Source: Microbacterium azadirachtae (lineage in GTDB: Bacteria > Actinomycetota > Actinomycetes > Actinomycetales > Microbacteriaceae). From it: a stretch of DNA of 64,000 nucleotides. Location of the stretch: positions 186,001 to 250,000 of the forward strand of contig NZ_JYIT01000085.1 in assembly GCF_000956545.1 (NCBI RefSeq), read 5' to 3'. The position numbers were made by a program, and so were the translations under genes. The notes under the pieces were generated by a model. That model did no database searches. It saw nothing but the letters and a program-made list of their open reading frames with translations, and was not told the DNA's origin. This document shows, piece by piece, positions 1-8,645 of the stretch (position 1 is the first letter of the stretch; every line of letters starts with the position of its first letter).

Positions 1-137
1 TGCCCCGCCGACATGTGCACTCCCGCAGCGAGGGCCTCGACGTCGAGCGGCTGGGCGTAGTCCCGATCGATGCGGTCCCGGACCTTCCGCAGTGCGGCGA
101 GATCGCGCAGGCGATCCTCGTCGGCGGCCGGGCTCAT
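1..137 (-). CDS. AraC-family transcriptional regulator, N-terminal fragment
   Basis: Only the first 45 residues are in the window; the gene runs off the left edge. Translation from the ATG at 137 gives a start typical of short AraC/XylS-type DNA-binding proteins: a segment RDRIDRDYAQPLDVEALAAG that matches the first helices of the HTH_18 domain, followed by VHMSAG where the recognition helix begins. The regulatory target and any C-terminal effector domain are not visible. The gene is divergent from the HdeD-like gene at 242. The AraC family call rests on this short segment alone. Confidence 0.6.
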   Translation of the reverse strand, partial: MSPAADEDRLRDLAALRKVRDRIDRDYAQPLDVEALAAGVHMSAG

Positions 138-241
138 CCCCCGATCCTCGCATGGCGGCGCGGGTTCGCGGATCCCTTCCGTGCTCGGCGGTACAGTAAG
201 GCCATCCCAGATTCTCAGGGATTACTCAGAAAGGGTCCCCC

Positions 242-826
242 ATGTCCGAAGCAGTTGCCGATGCGAAGAGCCTCGTGAAGTCGCTTCGCATCTTCCTCGC
301 CGTGTCCGGCATCATCGCACTCATCGCGGGCATCGTGATGCTGGTGTGGCCGGTCAAGACGGCTTTCGTCCTCACCGGAATCGTCGCCGCCTACCTGATC
401 GTCGCCGGCGTCGTCTACATCGGCCTCGGCATCTTCAGCGCCGCGAAGTCCGGTTGGGCCCGAGTCGGCCACATCGCCCTCGGACTCCTCTACATCGTCG
501 CGGGCGTCATCGCGTTCTCGAACATCCAGGCGGCGACCGTCGCCTTCGCGCTCGTCACCGTGATCTTCATCGGCGTCAGCTGGATCTTCGACGGCGTCGT
601 CTCGCTGAGCCTCATGGGGCAGGACGGGTCCAAGACCTGGACGCTGCTCTACGCGCTGCTCAGCATCGTGGCGGGCATCGCCGTGATCAGCCTGGGGCTC
701 GCGGCTGTGCCGTTCTTCTGGCTGTTCCTCGGCATCTCGCTCGTGGTGCTCGGCGTCATGCAGATCGTGCGCGCGATCACGATCGCGAAGGACGCGAAGG
801 CCGTCGCGGACGCCGCCGGTCTCTGA
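242..826 (+). CDS. HdeD-family (DUF308) membrane protein
   Basis: 194 residues with six predicted membrane segments, at roughly residues 17-37, 41-61, 75-95, 98-118, 129-149 and 152-174. They are arranged as the repeated two-helix DUF308 units of HdeD, the E. coli acid-resistance membrane protein. The role in actinobacteria is not established; a stress or envelope function is inferred from family membership only. The start is the ATG at 242, preceded by AGAAAGGG. A TACAGT -10 candidate lies at 192-197. The gene stands alone and ends just before a strong hairpin at 839-874 that separates it from a convergent SDR gene. Confidence 0.85.
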   Translation: MSEAVADAKSLVKSLRIFLAVSGIIALIAGIVMLVWPVKTAFVLTGIVAAYLIVAGVVYIGLGIFSAAKSGWARVGHIALGLLYIVAGVIAFSNIQAATVAFALVTVIFIGVSWIFDGVVSLSLMGQDGSKTWTLLYALLSIVAGIAVISLGLAAVPFFWLFLGISLVVLGVMQIVRAITIAKDAKAVADAAGL

Positions 827-838
827 CTCCCCGCACGA

Positions 839-874
839 GGAAGCGGCCCGGCGCATATGCTCCGGGCCGCTTCC
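839..874. terminator. bidirectional intrinsic terminator hairpin
   Basis: A perfect 13-bp stem (839-851 with 862-874) and a 10-nt loop lie between the convergent HdeD-like and SDR genes. The stem core is GCGGCCCGG/CCGGGCCGC. There is no long T-run, as is usual in high-GC actinobacteria. Its position between two converging stop codons suggests that it serves both strands. Confidence 0.8.
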
Positions 875-885
875 GCGTATTCCGA

Positions 886-1650
886 CTACTCCGCGACGAA
901 ACCGCTGACGTCGCCGATAAGACGCGTGTGATCGGCGGGGACCGGGTCGATCGCCGCCTGCGCGACCTCCGCAGCGAACTCCGACACGTTGTAGAGACGG
1001 CCTGCGGACTCCCGGCGCTGGGAGATCGCGCCCGGGTTCGCACGCTCGAGCAGCGTCGCGGTGATCGTGCCCTCGATCATGTCGCCCGAGACGACGACGA
1101 ACTCCCCGCCCTGCGCCTCGATCGTCGGGATCAGCTCCCGCAGCGCGTCCTCGCCGGCGCGCTTGGACAGCGCGACCGGCTCGTACTCGGGCATCGTCGG
1201 CGTCGTGCGGATGAAGTGCGCCTGGTGGCTGGTGACGAAGACGATGCGGCCGCCTTCGCGCAGCAGCGGAAGCGCCGTCTGCAGGACGTTGACCTGCGCG
1301 TCGCGGTTGAGACGGAGCGCGTAGTCCTCGCCCATGTTGGCCTCCATGCCGCCGGAGGCGTTCAGGACCAGGACGTCGAGACCGCCGAACTCGTTCTGCA
1401 CCGCCGCGAACATCTCGGCCACGGAGGCCGGATCGGTCAGGTCGGCGCCCACCACCAGTGCGCGGCGTCCGAGAGCACGCACCTCGTTCGCGAGCTTCTC
1501 CGCGCGCGGCGCCTTGTTGCGGAAGTTGATGACGACATCCGCGCCGGCCTCCGCGAAATAGCGGATCGTGTCGGCGCCGATGCCGCGGGAGGATCCGGTG
1601 ACGAGGGCGACCTTGCCGGTCAGCGATTCGGCGGGAAGGGTCTGAGACAC
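886..1650 (-). CDS. SDR-family oxidoreductase with altered catalytic motif
   Basis: 254-residue classical-type short-chain dehydrogenase. The Rossmann motif TGSSRGIG (residues 18-25) and NASG (97-100) are intact, so it should bind NAD(P). The active site is unusual: Ser141 and Lys163 are in place, but the YxxxK motif reads V159-ALS-K163. The nearest tyrosine is Y156, giving Y-x6-K. It may therefore be a catalytically altered or non-oxidoreductase SDR; the substrate is unknown. The start is GTG at 1650, with GGAG six bases upstream. The gene is monocistronic, convergent with the HdeD-like gene and divergent from the NfeD-like gene. Confidence 0.85.
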   Translation of the reverse strand: MSQTLPAESLTGKVALVTGSSRGIGADTIRYFAEAGADVVINFRNKAPRAEKLANEVRALGRRALVVGADLTDPASVAEMFAAVQNEFGGLDVLVLNASGGMEANMGEDYALRLNRDAQVNVLQTALPLLREGGRIVFVTSHQAHFIRTTPTMPEYEPVALSKRAGEDALRELIPTIEAQGGEFVVVSGDMIEGTITATLLERANPGAISQRRESAGRLYNVSEFAAEVAQAAIDPVPADHTRLIGDVSGFVAE

Positions 1651-1784
1651 GAGGACTCCTCGAGAGCATGCGCCGGAGCGCGCGGGTGGGACCAGATCAC
1701 CCTACCAATCCGCGTGATTCCGCGGTGTGGAGGACGGATGTCGCGCGTCGGCCCCGTGATAGGTTGGCAAAAAGAGGGGGCGGT

Positions 1785-2261
1785 ATGGACACGATCCTGC
1801 AGATGTTCCAGGACTGGGCGTGGATCGGCTGGCTGGTCCTGATGGTCCTGTTCTTCGTCATCGAGATCTTCACGCTCGACATGACCTTCCTCATGCTCGG
1901 CCTGGGCTCCGCCGTCGGGCTGCTGTCCACCCTCACGGGATGGCCGGTCTGGGTGCAGGTCATCATCGCGGCCCTCGCTGCCGTGCTGCTGATCTTCCTG
2001 CTGCGCCCGCCGCTGCTGCGTCGCCTGCACCGCGGCGAGGACCAGACCCGTTCCAACGTCGACGCCCTCATCGGGCTGCGCGGCACCGTCCTGCTCGAGG
2101 TGACCTCCCTCACCGGCCAGGTCAAGCTCTCCAACGGCGACACCTGGACCGCGCGCCTCGCCTCCGACTCCCCCGTGCTCGCCCCCCTCTCCCCCGGCGC
2201 CCCTGTGCGCGTGGAGAGGATCGAGGGCGCCACCGCTTACGTCCGTTCCGCCCACGACTAG
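1785..2261 (+). CDS. NfeD-family membrane protein
   Basis: 158 residues. Hydrophobic helices lie at about 12-32, 33-52 and 54-75. They are followed by a basic loop and a C-terminal OB-fold (about 90-155, containing GLRGTVLLEVTSLTGQVKLS) typical of short NfeD proteins. NfeD proteins partner with SPFH/stomatin proteins in membrane microdomains, and the SPFH gene follows after 21 nt, which supports the call. I chose the ATG at 1785 because it has the purine-rich AAAGAGGGGG just upstream; an in-frame upstream extension would lack membrane-protein character. TAGGTT at 1760-1765 is a plausible -10. Confidence 0.88.
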   Translation: MDTILQMFQDWAWIGWLVLMVLFFVIEIFTLDMTFLMLGLGSAVGLLSTLTGWPVWVQVIIAALAAVLLIFLLRPPLLRRLHRGEDQTRSNVDALIGLRGTVLLEVTSLTGQVKLSNGDTWTARLASDSPVLAPLSPGAPVRVERIEGATAYVRSAHD

Positions 2262-2282
2262 GAGAAACAGGAGCAGCCCTTC

Positions 2283-3278
2283 ATGGACAGCGCGTCCTTC
2301 ATCCCCACCGCCATCGGGTGGATCCTGGCGATCGCCGTCATCATCTTCGTGCTGGTGACGATCGCGCGATCGGTCAGGATCATCCCGCAGGCCACTGCCG
2401 GCGTCGTCGAGCGGCTGGGCAGGTACCACAAGACCCTGATGCCGGGCCTGAACCTGCTCGTGCCGTTCATCGATCGTCTGCGCCCCCTCATCGACATGCG
2501 CGAGCAGGTCGTCTCGTTCCCGCCGCAGCCTGTGATCACCGAGGACAACCTCGTGGTGTCGATCGACACGGTCGTCTACTTCCAGGTGACCGACGCCCGC
2601 GCCGCGACCTACGAGATCGCCAACTACCTCGGCGCGGTCGAGCAGCTGACGACCACCACACTGCGCAACGTCGTCGGCGGTCTGAACCTCGAGGAGGCGC
2701 TGACCAGCCGCGACAACATCAACGGTCAGCTGCGCATCGTGCTTGACGAGGCCACCGGCAAGTGGGGCATCCGGGTCGGGCGCGTCGAGCTGAAGGCCAT
2801 CGACCCGCCCGTGTCGATCCAGGACTCGATGGAGAAGCAGATGCGTGCCGAGCGCGACCGTCGCGCGGCGATCCTCACCGCGGAGGGCACCAAGCAGTCG
2901 CAGATCCTGGAGGCCGAAGGTCAGCGGCAGGCGGACATCCTCCGCGCCGAGGGCGAGAAGCAGGCGGCCGTGCTGCGCGCCGAAGGCGAGGCGGAGGCGA
3001 TCCAGAACGTCTTCAACGCCATCCACCAAGGCCAGCCCGACGACAAGCTCCTCGCGTACCAGTACCTGCAGATGCTGCCCAAGATCAGCGAGAGCGCGTC
3101 GAGCAAACTGTGGATCATCCCCAGCGAGTTCACGGAGGCGCTGAAGAACTTCGGCGGAGCGTTCACGCCGGGGTCGGGCGGATCCACTCCCTTCTCGCCG
3201 AAGGCGCCTTCAGCCCCGACGACGCGGGCGGCCGCCTCGGCGGCGGCGGTTCCCCCGGCGTCCGACGGCGCGGCGTGA
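2283..3278 (+). CDS. SPFH/stomatin-prohibitin-like membrane scaffold protein
   Basis: 331 residues. There is an N-terminal membrane anchor (about 9-29) and a Band-7/SPFH domain (about 30-200) with the stomatin-like stretch GVVERLGRY. A charged Ala/Glu-rich helical repeat follows (about 195-250, repeated AEG-x-KQ/RQ units) that should form the oligomerising coiled coil, and then a Pro/Ala-rich tail. Family members such as QmcA or stomatin form membrane rings that organise proteases or lipid domains. It is co-transcribed with the NfeD gene upstream, and its stop overlaps the GTG of the GDPD gene by 4 nt (GTGA). Confidence 0.92.
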   Translation: MDSASFIPTAIGWILAIAVIIFVLVTIARSVRIIPQATAGVVERLGRYHKTLMPGLNLLVPFIDRLRPLIDMREQVVSFPPQPVITEDNLVVSIDTVVYFQVTDARAATYEIANYLGAVEQLTTTTLRNVVGGLNLEEALTSRDNINGQLRIVLDEATGKWGIRVGRVELKAIDPPVSIQDSMEKQMRAERDRRAAILTAEGTKQSQILEAEGQRQADILRAEGEKQAAVLRAEGEAEAIQNVFNAIHQGQPDDKLLAYQYLQMLPKISESASSKLWIIPSEFTEALKNFGGAFTPGSGGSTPFSPKAPSAPTTRAAASAAAVPPASDGAA

Positions 3279-4048
3279 CGCACCCGTACTTCCAGGGCGC
3301 TGCGTCGCCTCGAGTCCTCGCTCACCGCGGTCTGGTGGGCGAGGACTCGTCCGTGTTCGACAACTCGGCCCTCGCACTCGCTGCAGCCGATGCCGCAGGG
3401 GCGCAGTACGTCGAGACGGACTGCCGCGCCACCGCCGACGGCGACGCGGTCCTGTTCCACGACGAGACGCTGCAGCGGCTGCTCGGCGACCCGCGCCCTG
3501 TCGCCGAGGTCGGCACGAGGGAGCTCGCCGCGCTCTTCGCCTCGCACGGCGGCCTCCTCACGCTCGGTGAGGCGCTCGAGGCCTTCCCGGCGCTGCGGTT
3601 CAATGTCGACGTCAAGGATCTCTCCGCTGCGGCGGACGTCGGTCGGGCCGTCGCCGCACACGCGCATCGCGTGCTGCTCACGAGCTTCGACGACCGCAAT
3701 CGGCGGGCCGCCCTCGACGCGGCACGCGCCGCCGGCGCCGAGGTGCTTCCTGCGTCCTCCGGCGGCCGATCGGCGATCGCGCTGCTGAGGCTGGCTTCTG
3801 CCCTGCGACTCACCCGTTGGACCCGGCGCATCCTCCGCAACCTCGACGCGGTCCAGATCCCCGAGAGCTTCGGCGCTCTGCGGGTGTTCACCCCCCGGCT
3901 CGTCGACGCTGTCCACGACGCCGGCGCGGAGGTGCACGTGTGGACGATCAACGACCCCGAGCGCATGCGTGCGCTCGTCGACGGCGGCGCCGACGGCATC
4001 GTCACCGATCGCGCAGACCTCGCCATCGCCACGCTCCGCCCGAGCTGA
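3275..4048 (+). CDS. glycerophosphodiester phosphodiesterase
   Basis: 257 residues from the GTG at 3275, which overlaps the SPFH stop codon. The TIM-barrel signature residues are visible: HRG at 17-19, E47 and D49 (YVETD), H62-D63 (LFHDETL), then a C-terminal VHVWTIND segment. These correspond to the metal and catalytic residues of GDPDs, which hydrolyse glycerophosphodiesters to sn-glycerol-3-phosphate and an alcohol. There is no signal peptide, so a cytoplasmic enzyme is expected. Translational coupling to SPFH suggests membrane-lipid turnover near that scaffold (inference). Confidence 0.9.
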   Translation: MTHPYFQGAASPRVLAHRGLVGEDSSVFDNSALALAAADAAGAQYVETDCRATADGDAVLFHDETLQRLLGDPRPVAEVGTRELAALFASHGGLLTLGEALEAFPALRFNVDVKDLSAAADVGRAVAAHAHRVLLTSFDDRNRRAALDAARAAGAEVLPASSGGRSAIALLRLASALRLTRWTRRILRNLDAVQIPESFGALRVFTPRLVDAVHDAGAEVHVWTINDPERMRALVDGGADGIVTDRADLAIATLRPS

Positions 4049-4201
4049 GACCGAGTCGCGCGGCACAGCGAACCGGGTGTCACTGCGGTGGATCGGCGCG
4101 TGGGCCTGGGTATCGACTGTGAAAGCGTTCATGGTTTGCCCCCTTCGCACCTTCCGCACAGCCCAGGCCGCTATACCTGAGGGCGACGAGAGGACCACAC
4201 A

Positions 4202-4585
4202 ATGGCAGATCGCAGCCTTCGAGGAATCCGACTCGGCGCCCAGAGCCTTCAGAGCGAAGAGGGCGTCGTCTTCATGGAACGCCAGCAGACCGCATACACC
4301 TGCGACTCCTGCGGCCACGTGACCACCCTGATGTTCGCGGCCGACGCCGAGCCGCCGGCCACCTGGGAGTGCCGCACCTGCGGTGCAGAGGCACGCCTGC
4401 AGGTCGACGGGAAGCCGGTCGAGGTCGAGGACTCCGGCGACAAGGGCGGCCGCACCCACTGGGACATGCTGCTCGAGCGCCGCACCCGTGCCGAGCTCGA
4501 GGAGCTCCTGGAGGAGCGCCTCGCCTTCATCCGCGCGCGCCGCGGCGCCGGTGAGGATCCCACCCGCGAGCGGATCGGCGCCTAA
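4202..4585 (+). CDS. rbpA: RNA polymerase-binding protein RbpA
   Basis: 127 residues that begin MADRSLRGIRLG, the characteristic RbpA N-terminus. A central zinc-ribbon follows with CDSCG (about 33-37) and CRTCG (about 57-61), and then the C-terminal sigma-interaction region ending in a basic helix. RbpA binds group I/II sigma factors and RNA polymerase and stabilises the open complex in actinobacteria. GAGAGGA lies seven bases before the ATG, and a TATACC hexamer is about 30 bp upstream. The gene stands alone, and its stop codon overlaps the stop of the convergent lnt gene. Confidence 0.96.
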   Translation: MADRSLRGIRLGAQSLQSEEGVVFMERQQTAYTCDSCGHVTTLMFAADAEPPATWECRTCGAEARLQVDGKPVEVEDSGDKGGRTHWDMLLERRTRAELEELLEERLAFIRARRGAGEDPTRERIGA

Positions 4586-6153
4586 CCGCGACTCCCCCGC
4601 CGGCGACTCCCGATGCCGGCGACCACGACGACGAGCAGCCCGCCCCAGAGGAGGAGCTGCTCGATCCAGGGTCCGATCACTACGCCCGCCGTCGCCCCGG
4701 TACGCAGTTCGACGTCTTCGAGCAGCGCACCGGGGCGATCCTCGTCCAGCGACGCCTGCGTCGACCCGTCGGCGCGGATCACCTGGCTGGTGCCGACCGT
4801 CGAGATGTTCACCACCGAGCGGCCCGTCTCGACGGCGCGCATGCGCGCGATGCCGAGCTGCTGGAGGTTCTCGACCGTTCCGCGGAAGTCGGCGTTGTTG
4901 GTCTGGAAGACCAGGACCTGAGCGCCTCCGTCGATCCCCTGCGCGATGAGCTCGTCGTAGATCACGTCGAAGCAGATCGCGAGGCCGACGGGCGTCTTGC
5001 CGACCCGCACGAGTGGCGCATCCGTTCCCGGGGTGTACTCGCGCCCGATGAGCCCGATCAGGTCGGGCACGATCGCGTTGAAGAACGCCCGGTCGGGCAC
5101 GTACTCGCCGAAGGGGACGGGGTGCCGCTTCGCGTGCGTCTGCACGTCGTCGCGCGCGAGCGGCGCATGATCGCTCTGCGGCCACAGGAACGAGGTGTTG
5201 TAGAACAGCTCGCCCTTCTGCGTGGCGGCGTTCGCGAGGATCGGCGCACGCACGCCCGCGGCGACCCGATCGAGGCCGTCTGCGAGTTCCGGGTACTGGA
5301 ACGGATCGCCGTCGAGTCCGCCTTCGGGCCACACCAGCAGGTCCATCCGCTTGCCGTACAGCGGTTCCGACGCCGCGGTCTGCGCGTCGAGCACGGACAG
5401 CGGCTCCCGCTGGTCGAAGTAGCCGGTCGGACCGTTCCCCTGGACGGCGCCGATGCGCATCGTGCCATGCCCGGTCGTCGGGAACGCGGGCAGCGCGGCA
5501 AGGAGCAGCACGAGCACGACCGGTGCGACGAGTACCCGGATGCGAGGCCGCATCCCCGCGCGTCCCAGCTCCAGCAGCAGCGCCACCAGCAGCACCATGA
5601 GGAAGCCGAGCCCGCTGATGCCGATCCAGCTGCTCACGCGTGCCGCGGGCGTGTCGGCCAGCGTGTAGGCGATGCGCGCCCAGGGGAATCCCCCGTAGGG
5701 CCAGTTGCCCACGAAGAGCTCTCGACCGACCCAGAGCGCGGCGACGGTCACCGCGAGCAGTACGGAACGCACATATCCGCGCAGAGGCAGCGACGGGATC
5801 CATCGATACGCGAGCATCACCGGGATCAGCGCCACGGCGGTCAGCGCCGCCTCCAGCAGCCCCAGCGCGAGCCACGGGATCGGTCCCAGGTACCGTGCGG
5901 TCCAGGAGACCAGGATCAGGAAGAACACGGCACCGTAGACGAAGCCGACGAGCAGCGCCGACCACACCCGACGGCCGATCAGCGACAGCAGCAGGAGCCC
6001 GATCGCGGGGAACGCGGCGATCCACAGCGAGACCGCGGGGAAGGCCAGCGTGAGGAGTCCCCCGGCGGCGGCCGCGCAGATCACAGCCGCCCAGAGCGGC
6101 ACGATCGGGGCGACACGGATCGCGTCGCGGGGCGCAGGCAGGCGTTCGGACAT
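4582..6153 (-). CDS. lnt: apolipoprotein N-acyltransferase
   Basis: 523 residues. A multi-helix N-terminal membrane region (about 18-220) is followed by a periplasmic-type nitrilase domain carrying the Glu-Lys-Cys catalytic triad: E277 (VWPEGG), K342 (AKRHPVPFGEY) and C394 (LAICFDV). A last membrane helix lies near 497-512. Lnt N-acylates the lipid-modified cysteine of lipoproteins. The ATG at 6153 is used here. An in-frame GTG at 6174, overlapping the helicase stop as GTGA, would add seven residues and is a real alternative. It is the last gene of the pafB-tat-helicase run. Confidence 0.92.
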   Translation of the reverse strand: MSERLPAPRDAIRVAPIVPLWAAVICAAAAGGLLTLAFPAVSLWIAAFPAIGLLLLSLIGRRVWSALLVGFVYGAVFFLILVSWTARYLGPIPWLALGLLEAALTAVALIPVMLAYRWIPSLPLRGYVRSVLLAVTVAALWVGRELFVGNWPYGGFPWARIAYTLADTPAARVSSWIGISGLGFLMVLLVALLLELGRAGMRPRIRVLVAPVVLVLLLAALPAFPTTGHGTMRIGAVQGNGPTGYFDQREPLSVLDAQTAASEPLYGKRMDLLVWPEGGLDGDPFQYPELADGLDRVAAGVRAPILANAATQKGELFYNTSFLWPQSDHAPLARDDVQTHAKRHPVPFGEYVPDRAFFNAIVPDLIGLIGREYTPGTDAPLVRVGKTPVGLAICFDVIYDELIAQGIDGGAQVLVFQTNNADFRGTVENLQQLGIARMRAVETGRSVVNISTVGTSQVIRADGSTQASLDEDRPGALLEDVELRTGATAGVVIGPWIEQLLLWGGLLVVVVAGIGSRRRGSRG

Positions 6154-6170
6154 GCGGATGCGGAGCCCGG

Positions 6171-8645
6171 TCACATCGACGAGTACGCCACGATGCCGCG
6201 GCGCACGCCATCGAGCGCCGCTCGCGCGGTCCGGGCGGTGTCGGGATCCGGCGCGACGATGGAGAGCTGATCCAGGAGGTCGATGGTCTGCTTGGCCCAC
6301 CGCACGAAATCTCCGGCGGCCATGTCCGCGTCCTCCAGGACCGCGTCCAGAGAGCTGCCCCGCGCCCACGCATGCATCGCGCCGGCGAGCCCCGCCGACG
6401 GACGGTCGGATCCGGGAAGGCGGTTGTCGTGCTCGAGGTCGTCGAGCTCTGCCCACAGCTCCTGCGTGCGCTCCCAGGCGATGCGGAAGCGCCCGCGCGG
6501 CAGATCCCTCGGATCCACGGAGCCGTCGTCACGGCGAGGCTCGTACACCAGTGCGCACGCCATCGCCGCCAGAGACGGGGCGTCGAGCCCGTCCCACAGC
6601 CCACGGCGCAGCGACTCTGCGACGAGCAGGTCTCGCTCCCCGTAGATGCGCTGCATCGTGCGGCCCGCATCGGTGAGCGTCAGGGCATCACCGCTCCCCT
6701 GCACGTACCCGACCTCGGTCAGCACGTCGAGCACCCGGTCGAACACGCGTGCCACGGTGCCGGTGCGGTTCTCGATCTGCTTGCGGATCCGGTCGGTCTC
6801 GCGCTTCAGCTTCCAATACCGCTCCGCCCAGCGCGCGTGCATCTCGCGGTCGGGGCAGCGGTGGCATGCGTGGCGCTGCATCGCGCGGCGCAGACCCTCG
6901 ATCTGGCGGAGGCGCTTGTCACGCACGGCCCGGGGCGCCTGCTGATCCGCGCGGTTCTTCTTCTCCAGATCGCTCAGCTCCCGGCGGATCCCCGAGTACT
7001 CCGCGAAATCCCCTCGATCGCAGGTCATCGACGAGAGATAGCCCGCGAGCGATGTCTCCGCTTCGCGGACGTTCCGCGCCAGGCCGACCACGGCCCGGTC
7101 CGCCTGGAACTGTGCGAACGACGATTCCAGCACTTCCCGGGAGCGGTTGCGCCCGAACCGGTCGAGCAGGTTCACAGCCATGTTGTACGTCGGCCGGAAG
7201 CTCGAGTTCAGAGGGTAGGTGCGGCGAGAAGCGAGCGCGGCGACGGCCTGCGGGTCCATCCCCTCGGTCCACTGCACGACCGCATGCCCCTCGACGTCGA
7301 TCCCGCGCCGCCCGGCGCGGCCCGTCAGCTGGGTGTACTCACCGGAGGTGATCGCGACGCGTGCCTCGCCGTTGAACTTCTCCATGCGCTCCAGCACCAC
7401 CGTGCGCGCCGGCATGTTGATGCCGAGAGCGAGAGTCTCGGTGGCGAAGACGACCTTCAGGAGGCGTTGCTGGAAGAGCTGCTCGACGATCTCCTTGAAC
7501 GCCGGCAGCAAGCCTGCGTGATGGGCGGCCACGCCGCGCTCGAGGTTGTCGAGCCAGTCCCAGTAGCCCAGCACCGCGAGATCCTCGTCGCGCAGCGTGC
7601 GCACACGGTCCTCGACGATCGCCCTGATCTCACGCCGCTCCTCGGCGGTCGTGAGGCGCAGCCCGGACCGGCGCACCTGCGTCACCGCGGCGTCGCAGCC
7701 GACGCGGCTGAAGATGAAGAAGATCGCGGGGAGCAGATTCGCACGATCGAGGAGCTCCACGACCTGCGGGCGATCGAGCCGCTCGATCCGGCGCACATTG
7801 GCTGAGCGCACCGGGCGCTTGCCCCCGCGCTGCGGTCGCCGCGCCTGGGCGCCGGCGTGCCGGGCGCTGCGATACTGCTGGGCATCCCGGTTGCGCTCGT
7901 AGTTCGCCCCGCCGAAGGAGCGGATCCGTAGGAGCTCCTGGTTGACCTGCGCCGTGGCGATCCCGGCGCGATCGTCGAAGAGCGGCAGCAGATCGTCGCG
8001 TACGAGCACGTGCTGCTCGAGCGGCACGGGGCGGATCTCCGAGACGATGACCTCGGTGCCGCCGCGCACGGTGTCGAGCCAGTCGCCGAACTCCTCGGCG
8101 TTGGAGACCGTGGCGCTCAGCGCCACGAGACGCACGCTCCGCGGCAGGTGGATGATGACCTCTTCCCACACGGCTCCGCGGAAGCGGTCCGCGAGGTAGT
8201 GCACCTCGTCCATGATCACGTAGCGGAGGTCGTCGAGAGCGCGCGAGTCCGCGTAGATCATGTTGCGCAGCACCTCGGTGGTCATCACCACGATGCGCGC
8301 CGATCCGTTGATGTTGACGTCGCCTGTGAGCAGACCCACCTGGTCGGCGCCGTAGACGTCCACCAGCTCGCGGAACTTCTGGTTCGACAGTGCCTTCATG
8401 GGCGTCGTGTAGAACGCCTTGTCCGACGACGTGGACATCGCGAGATGGATCGCGAACTCTCCGACGATCGTCTTGCCCGCTCCCGTCGGAGCCGCGACGA
8501 GAACGCTGCTGCCGCGCTCGAGGGCGTGGCAGCCCTCGATCTGGAACGGGTCGAGGCGGAAGCGCTGCATGGCCTCGAAGGCGGTCGTTGCGGGGTGGTC
8601 CTGGGCGGCACGTGCGGCGGCGTAGCGGTCCGCCGGTGACGTCAT
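6171..8645 (-). CDS. helY: Ski2/Mtr4-type superfamily 2 helicase (HelY-like)
   Basis: 824 residues from the ATG at 8645, which overlaps the tatC stop (ATGA). It has Walker A APTGAGKT (52-59), the DEVH box (146-149), motif III LSAT, and a RecA2 domain with QLTGRAGRRGID. The C-terminal extension contains CHRCPDREMH and matches the DSHCT-like tail of actinobacterial HelY. These enzymes unwind RNA or DNA; in eukaryotes the family feeds the exosome. A Cys-rich patch near 610-625 could bind metal. The order tatA-tatC-helY is the mycobacterial order (Rv2094c-Rv2092c), which supports the name. Confidence 0.92.
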   Translation of the reverse strand: MTSPADRYAAARAAQDHPATTAFEAMQRFRLDPFQIEGCHALERGSSVLVAAPTGAGKTIVGEFAIHLAMSTSSDKAFYTTPMKALSNQKFRELVDVYGADQVGLLTGDVNINGSARIVVMTTEVLRNMIYADSRALDDLRYVIMDEVHYLADRFRGAVWEEVIIHLPRSVRLVALSATVSNAEEFGDWLDTVRGGTEVIVSEIRPVPLEQHVLVRDDLLPLFDDRAGIATAQVNQELLRIRSFGGANYERNRDAQQYRSARHAGAQARRPQRGGKRPVRSANVRRIERLDRPQVVELLDRANLLPAIFFIFSRVGCDAAVTQVRRSGLRLTTAEERREIRAIVEDRVRTLRDEDLAVLGYWDWLDNLERGVAAHHAGLLPAFKEIVEQLFQQRLLKVVFATETLALGINMPARTVVLERMEKFNGEARVAITSGEYTQLTGRAGRRGIDVEGHAVVQWTEGMDPQAVAALASRRTYPLNSSFRPTYNMAVNLLDRFGRNRSREVLESSFAQFQADRAVVGLARNVREAETSLAGYLSSMTCDRGDFAEYSGIRRELSDLEKKNRADQQAPRAVRDKRLRQIEGLRRAMQRHACHRCPDREMHARWAERYWKLKRETDRIRKQIENRTGTVARVFDRVLDVLTEVGYVQGSGDALTLTDAGRTMQRIYGERDLLVAESLRRGLWDGLDAPSLAAMACALVYEPRRDDGSVDPRDLPRGRFRIAWERTQELWAELDDLEHDNRLPGSDRPSAGLAGAMHAWARGSSLDAVLEDADMAAGDFVRWAKQTIDLLDQLSIVAPDPDTARTARAALDGVRRGIVAYSSM

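Noticed and set aside
2921..6670. Very long minus-strand open frame (about 1249 codons) across the SPFH, GDPD and rbpA genes
   Set aside because: It is antisense to three well-recognised genes, has an Arg/Ala-rich translation with no domain, and is a usual by-product of third-position GC bias.
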